Of a DNA stretch of 64,000 nt, positions 36,851 to 49,000 are shown one piece after another (positions within the stretch are counted from its first letter, which is position 1; each line of letters opens with the position of its first letter). The DNA is from Amyloporia xantha. Lineage: Eukaryota > Basidiomycota > Agaricomycetes > Polyporales > Adustoporiaceae. The notes beneath the pieces are model-generated. The model worked only from the letters and a program-made list of their open reading frames with translations, did no database searches and was not told the DNA's origin. Made by a program: the position numbers and the translations under genes. The DNA lies in NCBI GenBank assembly GCA_036971615.1, contig JAYKKR010000002.1, positions 3,720,001 through 3,784,000 of the forward strand, read 5' to 3'.

Positions 36851-37188
36851 ATGTCGGGTCGGCAGAAGGCCCAACGCGGTCACGTGTGTCTGTTTATCAA
36901 CATCAACGCGTCGTGAACGCCACAGTTTCCGCATCGGCACAAACCACCACACGGTGCTCGCGGTCGGTTACGACTATTTCAACCATGATACAGGCGACAC
37001 TATTCGACTTGAACTGCAGGGTGTGCATTACGAAGACACAAAAAATAGCGACGAGGAGGTGAAGACAACAAGAAAGCAAGGACGAACAACGCGACAGCAA
37101 AGCAAACATAGCAGTAACGGCGACAACAACATAAACATCAATAATGATATGGCCCAGTAATATAATCCATCACAGCGACGACAGGCTC

Positions 37189-37934
37189 TCAGCGTCGTTG
37201 GCCCGGACATGTGCCACCGTCCAAGTGCCGTTTCAACGATGAGGTCCGATTGCTCTCGAAGCTACACACACGCGGTCAAAACACACTTCTCTGACGATGA
37301 TGAATATAAGCAACCTACACTTTATGGCAGTTTGGGCACTGTAAAACAGGCCCGTGGTCCCCACATGCCCTGCGATGCCCCACTGTCTTTATATGCCGTA
37401 ACATCGTCCCCGGCTGCTTCTGGATTACGACGTCGCAAACCCGGCACTTCACCTGGATAGATGTCAGACAAAGCGGGGATAACCGATAGACACACGTACT
37501 CCCCCCCTGCCGGACGGGGAAAAACACGCCTTCGCATTCGATGCTTTAGGACGGTTAGGTCTGGATCGTCGTCGCGCACGATATGCCGACGCAGATTGTC
37601 CGTGTGCCACAGGAGTGACAGGGGGAGGCGATGGACTGGGAGGTAGAGCGACAGCGACAGCAGGGGTCGCCGACGACGATGGGGTGGGGTGTAGAGGAGC
37701 AGGTGGTAGAGCTACTGCCGCCGCTGGGGGAGACGCGGAGGAGGCGGTAACATACTCATCGGACGATGAGAAGGTCAGGGGTGCCCACGCGGTTTTATCT
37801 GCCGCCTCCTCGATCAAACCGAGCGAAAGTTGCAGGTCGTGGAACGCATCTTCAGGCTGTGGCGGAGAGAACGTCAACGAGCCGGTTGCAGACACAGTCA
37901 TGTGCGGATTGTAGTGTATGTAAGTAAAAGACAT
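37189..37934 (-). CDS. Arm gene 1, left copy: C2H2-type zinc-finger protein
   Basis: Putative DNA-binding regulator. Three exons: 37500-37934, 37319-37452 and 37189-37261, with introns of 47 and 57 nt; the spliced frame is open for 213 residues. The N-terminus MSFTYIHYNPHMTVSATGSL is followed by DAFHDLQLSLGL, then a Pro/Ala/Val-rich low-complexity region (AVALPP twice) that is much shorter in the right-arm paralogue. Exon 2 encodes the first finger CRVCDVVIQKQPGTMLRH with a following H and ACGDHGPVLQCPNC; exon 3 completes the second finger as VFESNRTSSLKRHLDGGTC, where the last ligand is Cys. This CPxC..VF..NR.SSLKRHLD..C form is common in basidiomycete zinc-finger proteins. Stop at 37189-37191. 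Confidence 0.8.
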
Positions 37935-38040
37935 ATTGTGTGAAGCAAGAGTTTAGAGTCGGAGAGTTGGGATCGCTGTCGCGGAATGGTGGGATAGTAA
38001 AGACTATAAGTCGATGGTCAGTGCGAGCGCTGAGAGCCGC

Positions 38041-38048
38041 ATTTTATA
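38041..38048 (-). promoter_or_regulatory. TATA box of the left zinc-finger gene
   Basis: TATAAAAT on the minus strand, 107 nt before the ATG at 37934. The right-arm gene has the same box at the equivalent place. Confidence 0.6.
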
Positions 38049-38063
38049 TGGCGAGAGAAAATC

Positions 38064-38369
38064 TCAAGTCTTACTAGAACGGGAAGTGTCCGAATGCCGG
38101 AGCCTACAATAGGTTTCGCTGTTATTGATACGTGCACTCTGCCCTTTGTCTGGAGCACATTTGACCTCCGCGAAAGCAGGTAGAATCAGATAATCTGCAG
38201 CGCATAGACTAGGGAGCCACGGATATGTCAAAGATTTGGGAGGACCCCGGTTGCTCACTGATTGTGGGGGAGCTTCTGCAAAGAGAACAAGGACCGGAAC
38301 ACGGCTTCCATGATCTAGAAAGGTGTGGTTCACGCGGCAGCCAAAGCGGGCGCCACTCCTCAAGGCCAA
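38064..38369 (-). CDS. Conserved ~100-codon ORF upstream of left zinc-finger gene
   Basis: Open minus-strand frame (101 codons) whose last ~55 residues (LTYPWLPSLCAADYLILP, FAEVKCAPDKGQSARINNSE, TYCRLRHSD) match the right-arm ORF at 59424-59741 with the same stop position. The N-terminal parts differ through compensating indels. It lies upstream of the zinc-finger TATA box, so it may simply be conserved promoter DNA; the shared frame and stop give modest support for a small protein. No known family. Confidence 0.3.
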   Translation of the reverse strand: MALRSGARFGCRVNHTFLDHGSRVPVLVLFAEAPPQSVSNRGPPKSLTYPWLPSLCAADYLILPAFAEVKCAPDKGQSARINNSETYCRLRHSDTSRSSKT

Positions 38370-38408
38370 CGCGTAAACTCAATTTGGAATTGCTGTGCTA
38401 CAGTGACC

Positions 38409-39081
38409 GAACACCGAAGCGTCCAGCCTAGAGCATTCGCGGTATGAGGGACGGACATATAAAGGGTAAGAGGAGGACTTACTGACCTAGATTCAACTAT
38501 CCCAGATAGTAACGAACGGTCATTGCTTGCTGCGTAGCCTCCCAAGCAACAGGCACACTTCTTCGGCGGACGCCAATGAGCCACTCGTCAGAGTTACAAA
38601 GACAACAATACCACGCAATGATCACCAAGACGGCAATGGGTCCTACTTTGTAGGACGAGAATTTTGATTGAAGTGTAGAATTAATTCCCTCAGTTCTGGC
38701 GAAATCGATGATTCAGTAATGTTACTCTTCGTCACCAAGAGAGCCGGAATGATGAGTGGAGAGATTTAGTCTTCAAACAACTGCTTCACTGGTCAACGTT
38801 TGTATACGTTCGTTTACTCAGTGCCCATTCGAACTGACGCCACGAACTGGAGCACAAAGCATATGTATCCAACACAATCGCCACTTCGGCCAATATTACA
38901 CGTCGACATATTGCCATGGTCCAATAGTCATGTCCTCCAGAATTGCTTATGTCTAACCAACTCAATTCGTCAGTCTCGACTTTTGGCCACTGGGATTGAT
39001 ATTGATTCGACAGACCCACCAAGGAATTCCACACCCATGTAATAACACGCCTCGAACGCTCGCAGGTCAAGCTATTCCGTA
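38409..39081. other. Spacer between left arm and IPK1 3' end
   Basis: About 670 bp without a recognised exon. A TATATA-like sequence and AG-rich DNA (GGGTAAGAGGAGG) occur near 38,455-38,475, just beyond the inner end of the arm. Confidence 0.4.
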
Positions 39082-40502
39082 TTATTTGTGCTCCTCGCAT
39101 AGACGGCGTGGCTCCGCATCGGCGTATGCATCGACGATTTCCCTGTCAAGTTCCTCCCATTTTGCTAGGCGAGTTATGCTCTTCACGTCCAAATCAACGA
39201 TCCTGACTGACCCCGCGTTTCCTGCCCGTCCGGAGTTCATAGCTGGCATGGTAAACATGGCCGAGCAGTCCTTGAACGCGGCCGAGAGTAAATATGCGAG
39301 ACAGTAGTATCTCAAATCGCTCGTCTGCGGCTGCGGTCTGTCATTTTCGGAAGCAGAGCAGGTTCTCTCGAGGTATTCCTCGACAAAACGGGACCACTCC
39401 TCTTGTGTTGGTTCCAGTGCCCCCACGCCGAGGACAGGTGGGTCAGCCATCCCGTTATGTGAACGCGCCCAGAGGGTGGCGAGCCCTTCGATATCCAAGG
39501 GATCGAGGGTGCGTTGAAGGTCATACAGAGTGGAGAGCACAGGAGTAGCGAGGATCAGGGGCGACATCGCGGCGACAAAACGATCGCGGAGGTCTATCAT
39601 TGAAGATGAGATAAATGGTGGTGATGTGGTGAAATCGGCTGGCATCAATCGGTGAGCGAGAGATTCTAACGAGCATGGCTGCAGACGCATCATCAGTCAG
39701 CGCTATAACAGGCAACGCTCGAACAGAACACAAACGTCTGTGGCCGGCCTGACTATGTTGCCCTCTACGAATATTCTGAGGTTGTTGATGCTTCCAGAGC
39801 TCGCAATCCAGCTATCCCATAAGGCACAGAGAGCTCGGCGCACCCTGAAATCGACTCCGGAATACAGGTCAAGAGGGCAGAAGCCAGAGGTGACATCCTT
39901 TCCTAGCTTGTTCTTCAGATGAGCATGCATGCAGAACCGACATGTTCGGGTTTTAATTAAGCGGGTTGAGGGCGAGAGGAAATGCGAATAAGGCAAAAAA
40001 CCCCACTTCGGCTGCAGTCCCTGTCACGATCAAAGTGTAGTAACAAGAGATTGAATAAGCTCACTTTGATCTCAACTGCCCAACCTTCCCTCCCGACAAG
40101 GTCAGTCGCAAGCACGGCAAATCTTCCTTCCACATCAATTTCATCCTTCGCCTGCCTCTCCACTGGCCTTTTTAACTTGGATATTTGCGCGAGCTGCAAA
40201 AGCCAATCCTTCTGTACTCTAACAGACTCCAGACGAGGAAGAAGTTGTGCCGGTACCAGGCGCTGAATAACAGTGCGGTGGAATATGACTGATGGATCCT
40301 CGACTTCTTTATCTCGCTTTGCAGTATGCTGAGCAGGAAGTTTCGATGCATCTATTATCTTGATTTTGCGCAACCTGAGCACTGTTCCGCTGAAGTGAAG
40401 ATTTGACGGTCCTATGTAGGAGAAGACAACTGTCGCTCCTCCCTCAGCGATGTACTGCCAATGCTCAGGCAGCGTCTCAGAAACTCGAGGATGTCCTGAC
40501 AT
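39082..40502 (-). CDS. IPK1: Inositol-pentakisphosphate 2-kinase
   Basis: Kinase that makes inositol hexakisphosphate (phytate) from inositol pentakisphosphate, needed for mRNA export and phosphate signalling. Starts at 40502 (MSGHPRVSETLPEHWQYIAE), followed by GGATVVFSYIGP and FSGTVLRLRKIK, the N-lobe nucleotide site. Exon 1 ends GWAVEIK; splicing joins it to PKWGFLPYSHFLSP, giving the family motif EIKPKWGFLP. TCRFCMHAHLK is the conserved CRFCMHQ-type zinc-associated segment, then GFCPLDLYSG. The last exon holds RYYCLAYLLSAAFKDCS and SVRIVDLDVKSITRLAKWEE (IDLDLKP equivalent) with stop at 39082-39084. Three introns. All family motifs are present in order. Confidence 0.9.
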
Positions 40503-41647
40503 GCCCCTACTAGTATGGGAGTGACAAAACGCAAAGAATATGTTGCAGCCTCAGGTGGTGATAGACGAAGACCTGACAGATTTAACTATGGCGATATCAG
40601 CCAAGAACGAGCATCACAGGCTGTGAAGAAAAGACATGCGCGATTCAATGTATGTCTAGCAAGAGGGCACCTGTGGCCATTGCGGACGAATACACATATG
40701 TGGTTGAGATCGGAAAATCCGACATCATGAGTCTACGAAATTCGAATACTAGCATGGCGATAGGCGCCTGTCAACATTTGGCAACTGTTGTGGATGCGAG
40801 CTCATTGCTGGCGATCTATCAGTAGTGCATCACCAAGAGTAAACTATACATATTCATAGATGCCATTGACTCCGAGCGGGTTTTTAGTGAAGCAGAGAAT
40901 CCGCTACAAAGCATATTTGCACTTCTTACCAGCGCAGTGATCACAGACGTATTTCTGAGTGACTATTGCAGTAATTATTTGTAGAATCTGCACTTTACAA
41001 CGCAAACTATGGAAAATTCCTGGGATCTTCTCACCGGTGGCCCAAGTCGCAGTTTGTCCCACCGGGGCACGTAGAATCTGTTGAAATGACAGGGAATGGG
41101 GAATTAGGTGACGTTGCCGTGCTGCGAGTCACCCATTGGCTCCATTTGATAGCTTCTTCGTCATCTTCCGCATATTTCTCGACGAGATGGTGTACTCCTC
41201 TATGTTATGCACTCGATCCGTCAGTGCCTTAGACGAGAACGTGATCCCCTTCCGTACCTAGGATAGATGAATCGAGTGCGACCCAAACCCGGCACAAAAG
41301 CTTGCTCTTCTGTTCTTCAATGGTGCGGCTCTGTACAGCAGCGAGTCATCATGTCCCGACGGAGGAGGAACTTAGTACTCACCGAGTCGGCGTATCTGAT
41401 GACGGTGAGGCCCCCTTCTTTACATCTAGCCAATCAAACGATCTGAAACCGTCAGTGCAAACACCAATGTCTGTGGAGAGAGGAGAAAAGAATATATATG
41501 GTATAGATGGGAAAAGTGGAAGGGGAGATGACGGAAGAGAAAGGGAAAACAAGGTCCGGGAACAGAGGTATGTCGATGAGATGAGGAATGTCGGAATAGG
41601 GAAGAAGTCCAGAAAGGAAAAATTGTCAAGTACAAGTCCAGTCCAAA
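40503..41647. other. Gap of 1.1 kb, no gene seen
   Basis: Upstream of IPK1 and downstream of the Zn2Cys6 gene (both minus strand). AT-richer than neighbours; only short frames. A plus-strand frame at 41302-41724 overlaps the 3' end of the regulator gene and is rich in Glu/Lys/Arg without any motif. Confidence 0.4.
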
Positions 41648-43581
41648 TTATACGCGGTTTTCCAACCACGCAGGATCCCATGGCACTTTGCTCCGGTATC
41701 GGGGAGATTGCCGTTGTAGTTTAGGAGTAAACTTGCTCGGCTTATCACCGAAGAGCTCCTCCCAGAGAGTTGGCAAGTTCGTGTAGAATTCGACAGCCTC
41801 TGGATCATTGATGAACTCGGGTTCCTCCTCAATTGTCGCGAGTTTCGTCGCCGGGGTCGTGGTCGGTTCAACAAGGTGTCCACCCTTGAGCCCGAACATT
41901 TCATCGAACGACTGCTCTTTCTCCTTGCCAGACTCCACCTCAGTTGTCTTAGCCACAGCCGCAGCCACAGGGGTCTCCACCTGGACAGCCTTCACTTCCT
42001 CAATCTTTGGAATGGAAGCTGGGCGGAACGCGTCGAACGCATGCTCGTCGAAGAATGCGCCATCAGACGAGACGGGCGGGAATGAGCGCCCGGGGAGGGC
42101 GACCATGGGAGGAGGGAACTTCGGTGCTTGCACGGAACGGACGGGCAAGGGCTTGATCGGACGGGAGAGATCAAGGCCAAACGCGACAGTTCCATCCTCC
42201 TTCGTAGAGTCGCCAAGCATCTCAGCCATGCACGACTGGAGCTCGCGCTCGAGCTCCGAGTCCGATGCGGTCAGCCCGACATCCTCTGCGATTGCAGGGG
42301 CCGAGACACTGGGTCCAAATGCGTCCATCATGAGGATATCCTCGTCCATGGGTGTTGGGAGAGGAGTGTATCCTGCGCTGGACTGGGAGGAGACGGTGCT
42401 GAAACCAGAGCCGGATTGCGATTCGGCGGTGAGCATCGGCATGGTGGGAGGAGGAAGCAAAGTGGAGTTGAAACCATTCTCCCAGCCAGGAGCGCTGCTC
42501 TGCGCCTCCGGAAGAGACTCGTTAGCCATCATGAAGGCGACGGCGGCATTGACCTCCGAGTCCATGTCCATGTACGAGAGCGAGGCATTCATGGCCGACG
42601 GAGCAGGCTGTAGAGCTTCCTGAGATTGTAAGAAAAACGATTCATCGGGTGCTGTCCAGGACATGTTCGCCAGAGGACTGGATGCTGTACTAGCCTTAGG
42701 AGGAGACAAGTCCAGGAATCTACAGCGTAAGCAGACAGCGTCAGCTACAAAAAGAGTAGGCAGATATGCGTCAAGAACTTACTCGAACGAGCTGTCCGAT
42801 GTGGCGGGAGCACCCATCTGCGCTGGCGCCAAGAACGACTGAGAAGAGGGCAGCCCGTTTGCCGGGCTCGAGGAACCAGACTTCCATAATTTGAAGAATG
42901 GGTCGAGCCTCGACGGGGAGGGCTTGCGCTGAGCTGAGCCTTCCTTACGGGTCGGACGAAGACCCTTGGGGAAGAGCCCACTGGCTTCTCTCAGCTTCCT
43001 CAACTGCGCCCTGTTGGCCTTGTGTTCCAGCACGTAGGTACATTCCGCCCCAGTGTGAAAACAGCGTTTGCACGTGGGGCGGGTGCCTGAGCACTGGTTT
43101 GATCGACAATGTCAGCTACGCAACGAAGAGTGAGTGTGAGCATCCTCAGAAGGCATACCTTTGTCTTTCTCTCACGGCATCTTTCACAGGCCTGAGGTGT
43201 GCGAATGCGGGGCACGTCGCTCAGCTTGATGACCCCGATGCGAGGGAGCGACGGGGTCGGCAGAGGCGGCGGTATGCATGCATCAGCAGACTGCGATTGG
43301 ACACCCGAAGCGAAGCCGCTAGCGGCAACTGGGGTGGTAGCACTTGCGTTCTTGCGTGCACTGCCGTGAGACTGACCCGGAGAGGTCTTTGCAAGGAAGC
43401 GTTGAAACGCTTGGAGCAATTGCGTCGCGCGCTGAGCCTTTTGCGAATTCTCCGACGAGTTTTTCGGAGGCGCGATGACGTGAATATCAGACATATTCAA
43501 GACACCGGAAGGCTTCGGCGAAGCGACAGGGGGAGAGGGATGAGAACCGAGAATTTGACGGAACAGAGGGGAAGCAGACAT
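41648..43581 (-). CDS. Zn2Cys6 fungal transcription factor
   Basis: Nuclear regulator with a binuclear zinc cluster. ATG at 43581 (MSASPLFRQILGSHPSPP). After a Ser/Pro-rich leader of about 140 residues the cluster reads ACERCRERKTK, then across a short intron CSGTRPTCKRCFHTGAEC, giving C-x2-C-x6-C-x6-C-x2-C-x6-C, followed by a basic linker (ANRAQLRKLREASGLFPKG). The C-terminal ~350 residues are Pro/Ser/Met-rich with acidic patches (MDMDSEVNAAVAFM, TPMDEDILMMDAFG), typical of activation domains, and end VPWDPAWLENRV. The ligand-binding middle-homology domain was not seen. Its placement of the zinc cluster far from the N-terminus is unusual but known. Divergent from IVD, 641 bp away. Target genes unknown. 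Confidence 0.88.
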
Positions 43582-44222
43582 TGTGATAGATGGTAATTGG
43601 GATGATAGGAATGATAAAGTTTGGGTATGCAAAAAGCAAGATCGCAAAATTTTACTGTGGTAACAGTAGTCAAAAGCGATAGGGAGCCTCACACGAAAGA
43701 CAGATACCTTTAAGTGTTGGAGATTGCCAGCCTCCGTCTCGGTCAGCCTCTGATTAGAGTTTGACCCAAAACAGAATGAGAGTGAATGGACTCCATTCAC
43801 TTGCATTCCGTTTTAGTTCAAACTCAATTCAGAGGATTAACGAGATTCAATTTTCTCCATTAAAATATCAGCCTACGGTGATGTTTGGCGGACCATCCAT
43901 GGCGAAGGTTTTCACCGAGAATCGGTACACGTAACTAACCTCAGCTAGTGTGCCGTGGCGGTAATCCGCTATAAGCCATTATCAGCCCTTAAATTTAGCT
44001 TTAAAACGAGAAAAAAATAGACTGGGGGTCAAAACACATACGATCATAATAGCGGAAAGCACAAAATAGCTTGGACTCAACTGGCAGTGAAACAGACAGT
44101 GACGCGACGCGACGGACACGGTCACGTGCGTTACCAACTTCACCGCGTCCCGCGTCGGTCCGCATGCCGATCAGCTTAAATATGATGCCGACTCGAATTT
44201 CCGCACTACCCCGCATTCAATT
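43582..44222. promoter_or_regulatory. Divergent promoter Zn2Cys6 factor / IVD with CGG-N4-CCG palindrome
   Basis: 641 bp between opposite start codons. At 43958-43969 the 12-bp palindrome GCGG-TAAT-CCGC occurs, an inverted CGG/CCG pair with 4-bp spacer, the classical half-site arrangement for Zn2Cys6 dimers. It is well placed for autoregulation of the factor and control of IVD, which is inference. A GACGCGACGCGACGG run with CACGTG-like GTCACGTG lies at about 44,099-44,127. Confidence 0.45.
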
Positions 44223-46084
44223 ATGCTACGCTCATCTCTTCGCTCTATCACCCATCCACGCCGTTCACCAGTACTTCGACCTGTCTTCGCACAGATCAGG
44301 AAGGCATCTCATTACAACAATGATATCGCTGGACTCAACGACGAGCAAGCTGAGGTCGGTCGTTGCAGGTTAAGGAGGCAACGAGCCTATCGGCTGACAG
44401 CCACTCTAGTTCAGGGATGCGGTGACTGAGTTTGCGCAGCGGGAGATCGCACCAAGAGCCGCTGAAATTGATAGGAGCAATAATTTTCCTCCTGTAAGTA
44501 CCTCTATCAATCGAGAGCTATACCGTGGCGTGCTTCCACTCGCAATTAGCATCCATCACTAACAAGCATGTTGCTATGTGAAGGATCTCTGGGAGAAGCT
44601 TGGTTCCATGGGTCTCCTAGGCATAACTGTCTCTCCAGAATATGGTGGTCTCTCTTTAGGATACTTTAATCACACCCTCGCAATGGAAGAACTCTCCCGT
44701 GCATCTGGTTCGGTTGCCCTGTCATACGGCGCACATTCGAATCTTTGCGTCAACCAGGTCAGTAGTACCGCACATTTACTGGCGGGATATCTTATATCGC
44801 TCAAGCCAAGCTCACCACACTCTAGATCTATCGCTGGGGGACCGACGCGCAAAAGGCAAAGTACCTACCAGATCTCATTTCTGGCAAGAAGGTTCGGCAG
44901 CTTGGCCATGAGCGAACCTGGTAGTGGAAGCGACGTCGTTAGCATGAAGTTGCGCGCAGAGAAGGTCGATGGCGGGTACAGACTCAATGGCAATAAGTTC
45001 TGGTATGTCGAATTTGGCAGTTTTCCCATGTCAATTTGTCCTTAAAAGGCTGTAGGATCACGAACGGACCTACGGCATCGACACTCGTTGTGTACGCGAA
45101 GACCTCGCCTGATAAAGCTTCGCGCGGCATTACAGCGTTCATCATTGAGCGCGGATTTCCCGGCTTTTCTACACACCAGAAACTGGACAAGCTCGGAATG
45201 CGTGGCAGTGATACCTGTGAACTAGTGTTTGAGGATTGCTTTGTCCCCGCAGGTAACAAATCCTTTCTTGTTTTGACGGCACTGCGGCTGATGTCGCGAG
45301 CTGTTCAGAAAACGTGCTTGGAAAGATAGACGGCGGAGTTGAAGTTCTTATGTCAGGTCTTGACATAGAGCGACTTGTCCTATGTGGTGGACCCCTAGGG
45401 TGAGCAATAAACAAATTATTTGTTGACATGACGCTTACTGTACCCAAATTAGACTGATGCAGGCAGCGTTTGATTATGCAGTCGAATATGTGCACGAACG
45501 CAAGCAGTTCGGTCAGCCCATTGGGAGTTTCCAGCTCATGCAAGGTTTGTCTCCCCGCGCCGCCTTCTGGTAACATCACTAGATGGCTCCACTAAATCAC
45601 TTGATGACAGGGAAGATCGCTGACATGTATACCAAGCTGAATGCATCTAGGTCATACGTGTACGCCGTCGCGAAGGCATGCGATGCGGGGGCAGTCAGTC
45701 GCCGGGTACGCATCATTCCAATCCACCTCGTACATGCCAAACAGTGTTCACTTATCATTTCACCTCTTTATTCGTACATTTCGTAGGATTGTGCAGGCGC
45801 CATTCTCTACTCGTCTGATCGTGCAGTTGAAGTTGCTCTAGAAGCCATGCAATGCCTGGGTGGAAATGGATATATCAATGGTGCGTCTGTTTGCGCTCAT
45901 TCACATCTCGTCCCTCACTCTTTCCTATGTCTCCATTGTGGCTCTTTCACCATGTGAAGACTATCCTACAGGCCGCATCCTACGCGATGCACGGTTGTAT
46001 ACTGTAGGTGCCGGTACGCAAGAGATCAGGCGGATGCTCATTGGACGAGAGTTCAACGATGAATTCAGACGACAAACGTCATGA
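44223..46084 (+). CDS. IVD: Isovaleryl-CoA dehydrogenase, mitochondrial
   Basis: FAD acyl-CoA dehydrogenase of leucine catabolism, oxidising isovaleryl-CoA in mitochondria and passing electrons to ETF. The ATG at 44223 opens [19 protein letters not shown], a typical presequence. Exons give [40 protein letters not shown], the flavin-site motif [32 protein letters not shown] (split by an intron), [20 protein letters not shown] and [19 protein letters not shown]. In [16 protein letters not shown] the Glu aligns with the IVD-specific catalytic Glu254 of the human enzyme, separating it from short/medium-chain dehydrogenases. The C-terminus has [11 protein letters not shown] and [14 protein letters not shown]. 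About twelve introns. HIBCH for the valine branch is 37 kb away. Confidence 0.95.
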
Positions 46085-49000
46085 ATCATCGCATGGCCGC
46101 TTTTGGCTATCAAATATGCCATACCATCGCCAAAGCACATCTATCACCAAAGCACATCTATCATAACATTTGGATTGTAACATCACTAAGGATTCTCCGA
46201 GACTCACACAGATCATTTCTATGTCATGTACAGTACGAAAGTCATTCAAATACCGAATTAGGAACCGTTGTGTCATATCATCAAAGCGATTCAGGGGTGT
46301 TTCGTTCCTTTCGTGGCTGAGTTACTACTAAACTGCCAACACTACGCAAGTATGAGCATGTAGCTAAACATGGAAGCATTTTTAGGAATCCCTCTGCTCT
46401 CTATCGATGTACGTAATTCTTCCTGTGATGATCATATGCTAGAATTATACGCTTCCATCAGGATTGTACTGTTTCGGATAATCATCAATTGGCGTTCTTC
46501 GAAGCGTGAATCCGAAGTTCATCAGGATCTGCGTTGACCACTGCACTCTTTTGGGCTTGAACTCGTGCCTACTTCACTCCGAAGCTTCTCGAACGTCACT
46601 GCCAGTGGATATTTCAAAGACGAAGGCTATCTATGCTTCTTGTGCGCCCGATGCTCTGTGCTCTGTGCTTCCTCTTCTTCGAACCTTCTGCAGACCATGG
46701 CCCCGAGATCTTCTTGGTAAGCAAGTTTTATCGAGCATCCGTCGCATTTTCTGCCTTATTCTTCACATCCACAGGCAGATTAATGCCTAATAGACAGGCT
46801 GTATCCACTATACATACAACAGTGACGTTTTGACCATTTTGAACAGGTCGCGATCATGATGAAGGGCACTTCGTCAATCCAAGTGCGCTGCAAGTCTAAT
46901 ACGAATTGTTTTATGCAGGAGGCTTTGCAAGGTGTGTGTATTGTACTGTACTTCGTTGGCTGCATTGATTCTACACTCGACTGCAACTCTCCCCGCCTAG
47001 ACAAGCATCGGATCTAGTCGACGGATTCAAATACAAGGTGAAGAGAAATCAACATTCCAGGATTAGAAATCCAGCACTTGTTCGAGATTTGATGTGAATT
47101 TAAAAGGCATTCATAGGGTTAGACGGTCGCATATCGCGAGCCGCATATATTAATTCAAATTTTACTCACAGAATGAGCGCTGAGGATCGAAGATGATCGG
47201 CGGCAAATTGTTGTATGCCCTTCGCTTTCCAAACAGCACTTAGCGGCGACAGGCGGCGACCTGGTCGTTTTCCCTCGCTGAGCTTCAAGCTCGCTGACCA
47301 AGGGCATGGTATCTGCCCATCGTGATGGTGTTCAAGTCATCGCGGTATGCATCAGCTTGACTCCCGCGAGGTGTTTAGACTTGTACGCCATTCAGTCATA
47401 TTTAAGAGCAGTCTATGTAAGTGAGCATTTGGCTGTCGTACCCCATTCGTATTGATTTCTGATCAGGCCTGATTCGACCGAGAAGCATTGCAGAGCCAAG
47501 ATCTTATCATGCGTTGGTTTGCCAGCTGGTACAATGCGGACACGTCATTCTCCATTGCTACATCACGTACAAACCCATCTTGCTAGCACTATACCATAGT
47601 ATACCTTCTCTTTTGGGTCTCTTTCGCCCTCTGAGGCTGTTCCGCCCTCCAGGGATCTCCTCATGTCGTTTGCCATATGGTGATTCCTGCGCTTGGGCTG
47701 AGCCGTGTCCTGTTACAGCACTGTGCGTAATTCCAGCCTGAATAACTCACAAAATTTTGGTCAAGAATGAACCCTTTCCAGTGGTGAAGTGTCGCAATGA
47801 TTCCTCCGGTCCCTGAAATTGACATCTCGATTCAACGGCAGTTTGTTCTCACACTGATGCGCTGGCCGTGGAGCCATCACATAGCAATCGTGTGCTAACC
47901 ATAATCCTCAGTGCCTCCTCTTACACCATGGCTCTTTTTGGGTCCCTCGTATCCTTCAGTTAGGATAAACTGAGGAAGGAGCAGAAGCAAGCGGTGAGTT
48001 TTCACAACTATGCATCCGCCAGCTGACGTTCGCATTTGCAGACTCGACGTCATCCTTTCCCATGCTTGATCATTGGCATAGCGTCTGATCGCTGCTCAAT
48101 CGATCCTTCGATACTGCCGCAGCCTTTCCCGCCCATCGTCATCCCCGAGTGTGGACGTTCTACGTAACCATACCAACGATGGAACGAGGACACGTGAAAG
48201 AGTATGGCAGATGCAAAGAATGATTGAAGAACATACGACGAGGCACGCGGAATTTGAAGTGCCTTACGATTGCTATCACTGATTGAGGTCTATTGATAGA
48301 TCCTCAGACGTTACAGCACAAAAATACTGTATCTATTTGCTGGTGAATCTGCATTCACTCAGAGAATGCCGCTGGTTTACTCACTGGGGACCAAATCATA
48401 TTGATACTCCATCGCAAGAGCAGGGAGCTCAGATTCCCAAACCTATGTCCAATCACTTCGTTTTCGCATCCAGGGTCCACTATCGCTGTCTACCTCAACA
48501 TGGCTCTCACAGTTCGGCTATTAAGGAGCTGCCACAGAGTAAGTGTTTTTGACTGAGAACCACGTCGTGCGGTAGAATCACGCCGCACGAAGAGAAAAGG
48601 TGCGGAATACAGAGCAATCGCACGCACGCCTAGACCAGAATGACCTAGAATGATTTTAGTCTGGTCTCCGAACTGGGAACAATGAGCACCCGGGCGAGAA
48701 AGCCTCGGTTCCTGTGACAGCACAGTCCACCTGGCAGGGTCACGTCACTTCATGAAGTGCCTGTCAGATTATGGACTACCGCTGGCCTCTCATCAAGATT
48801 GCAGTGAGAACGCCTAGTCATCCATGATGATCCGATTATCTGGATGTGCTTACCATTCTCAGGTTGTTCAGGGCGCGCTGCATGCATTGCTACGTACGAG
48901 CAGTTCTCGGACTGTCATCTCCATATGCTCAACTGGTCCGATTCAGAGTCGAGAATTATGGGAACAGACTCAATGTTACATCTGGTCTCAGTGTCTCAGG

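Larger units (their letters stand above)
34508..38408 (-). repeat. Left arm of a ~3.9 kb inverted duplication
   Basis: By eye this arm aligns over its whole length, in reverse orientation, with 59401-63387. Anchor points, left versus right: 34,508-34,680 with 63,205-63,387; 34,780-34,880 with 63,020-63,110; 34,970-35,130 with 62,570-62,760; gene 3 (35,127-35,844) with 61,745-62,564; promoter zone 35,930-36,040 with 61,540-61,660; 36,250-36,350 with 61,230-61,340; 36,560-37,140 with 60,420-61,040; zinc-finger gene 37,189-37,934 with 59,873-60,396; 38,060-38,408 with 59,401-59,740. Divergence includes many substitutions and indels, so the duplication is not recent. Its genes point left, away from the central block. 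No terminal inverted repeat or flanking target duplication was found. Confidence 0.9.

Noticed and set aside
36789..37160. Plus-strand 123-codon Asn-rich frame in the left arm
   Set aside because: Partly mirrored in the right arm only because the DNA is duplicated; the right copy has stops in this frame and the Asn run comes from a simple repeat.
34508..38408. Arm as a classical DNA transposon or LTR element
   Set aside because: No transposase, reverse transcriptase, terminal repeats or flanking target duplications were visible.
41808..42623. 271-codon plus-strand open frame
   Set aside because: Antisense to the last exon of the Zn2Cys6 factor; low-complexity composition and no motifs.
47514..47741. 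Short frame ending CVIPA, considered as a CAAX pheromone precursor
   Set aside because: The Cys is five residues from the end rather than four, there is no pheromone receptor nearby, and the rest does not look like a precursor.
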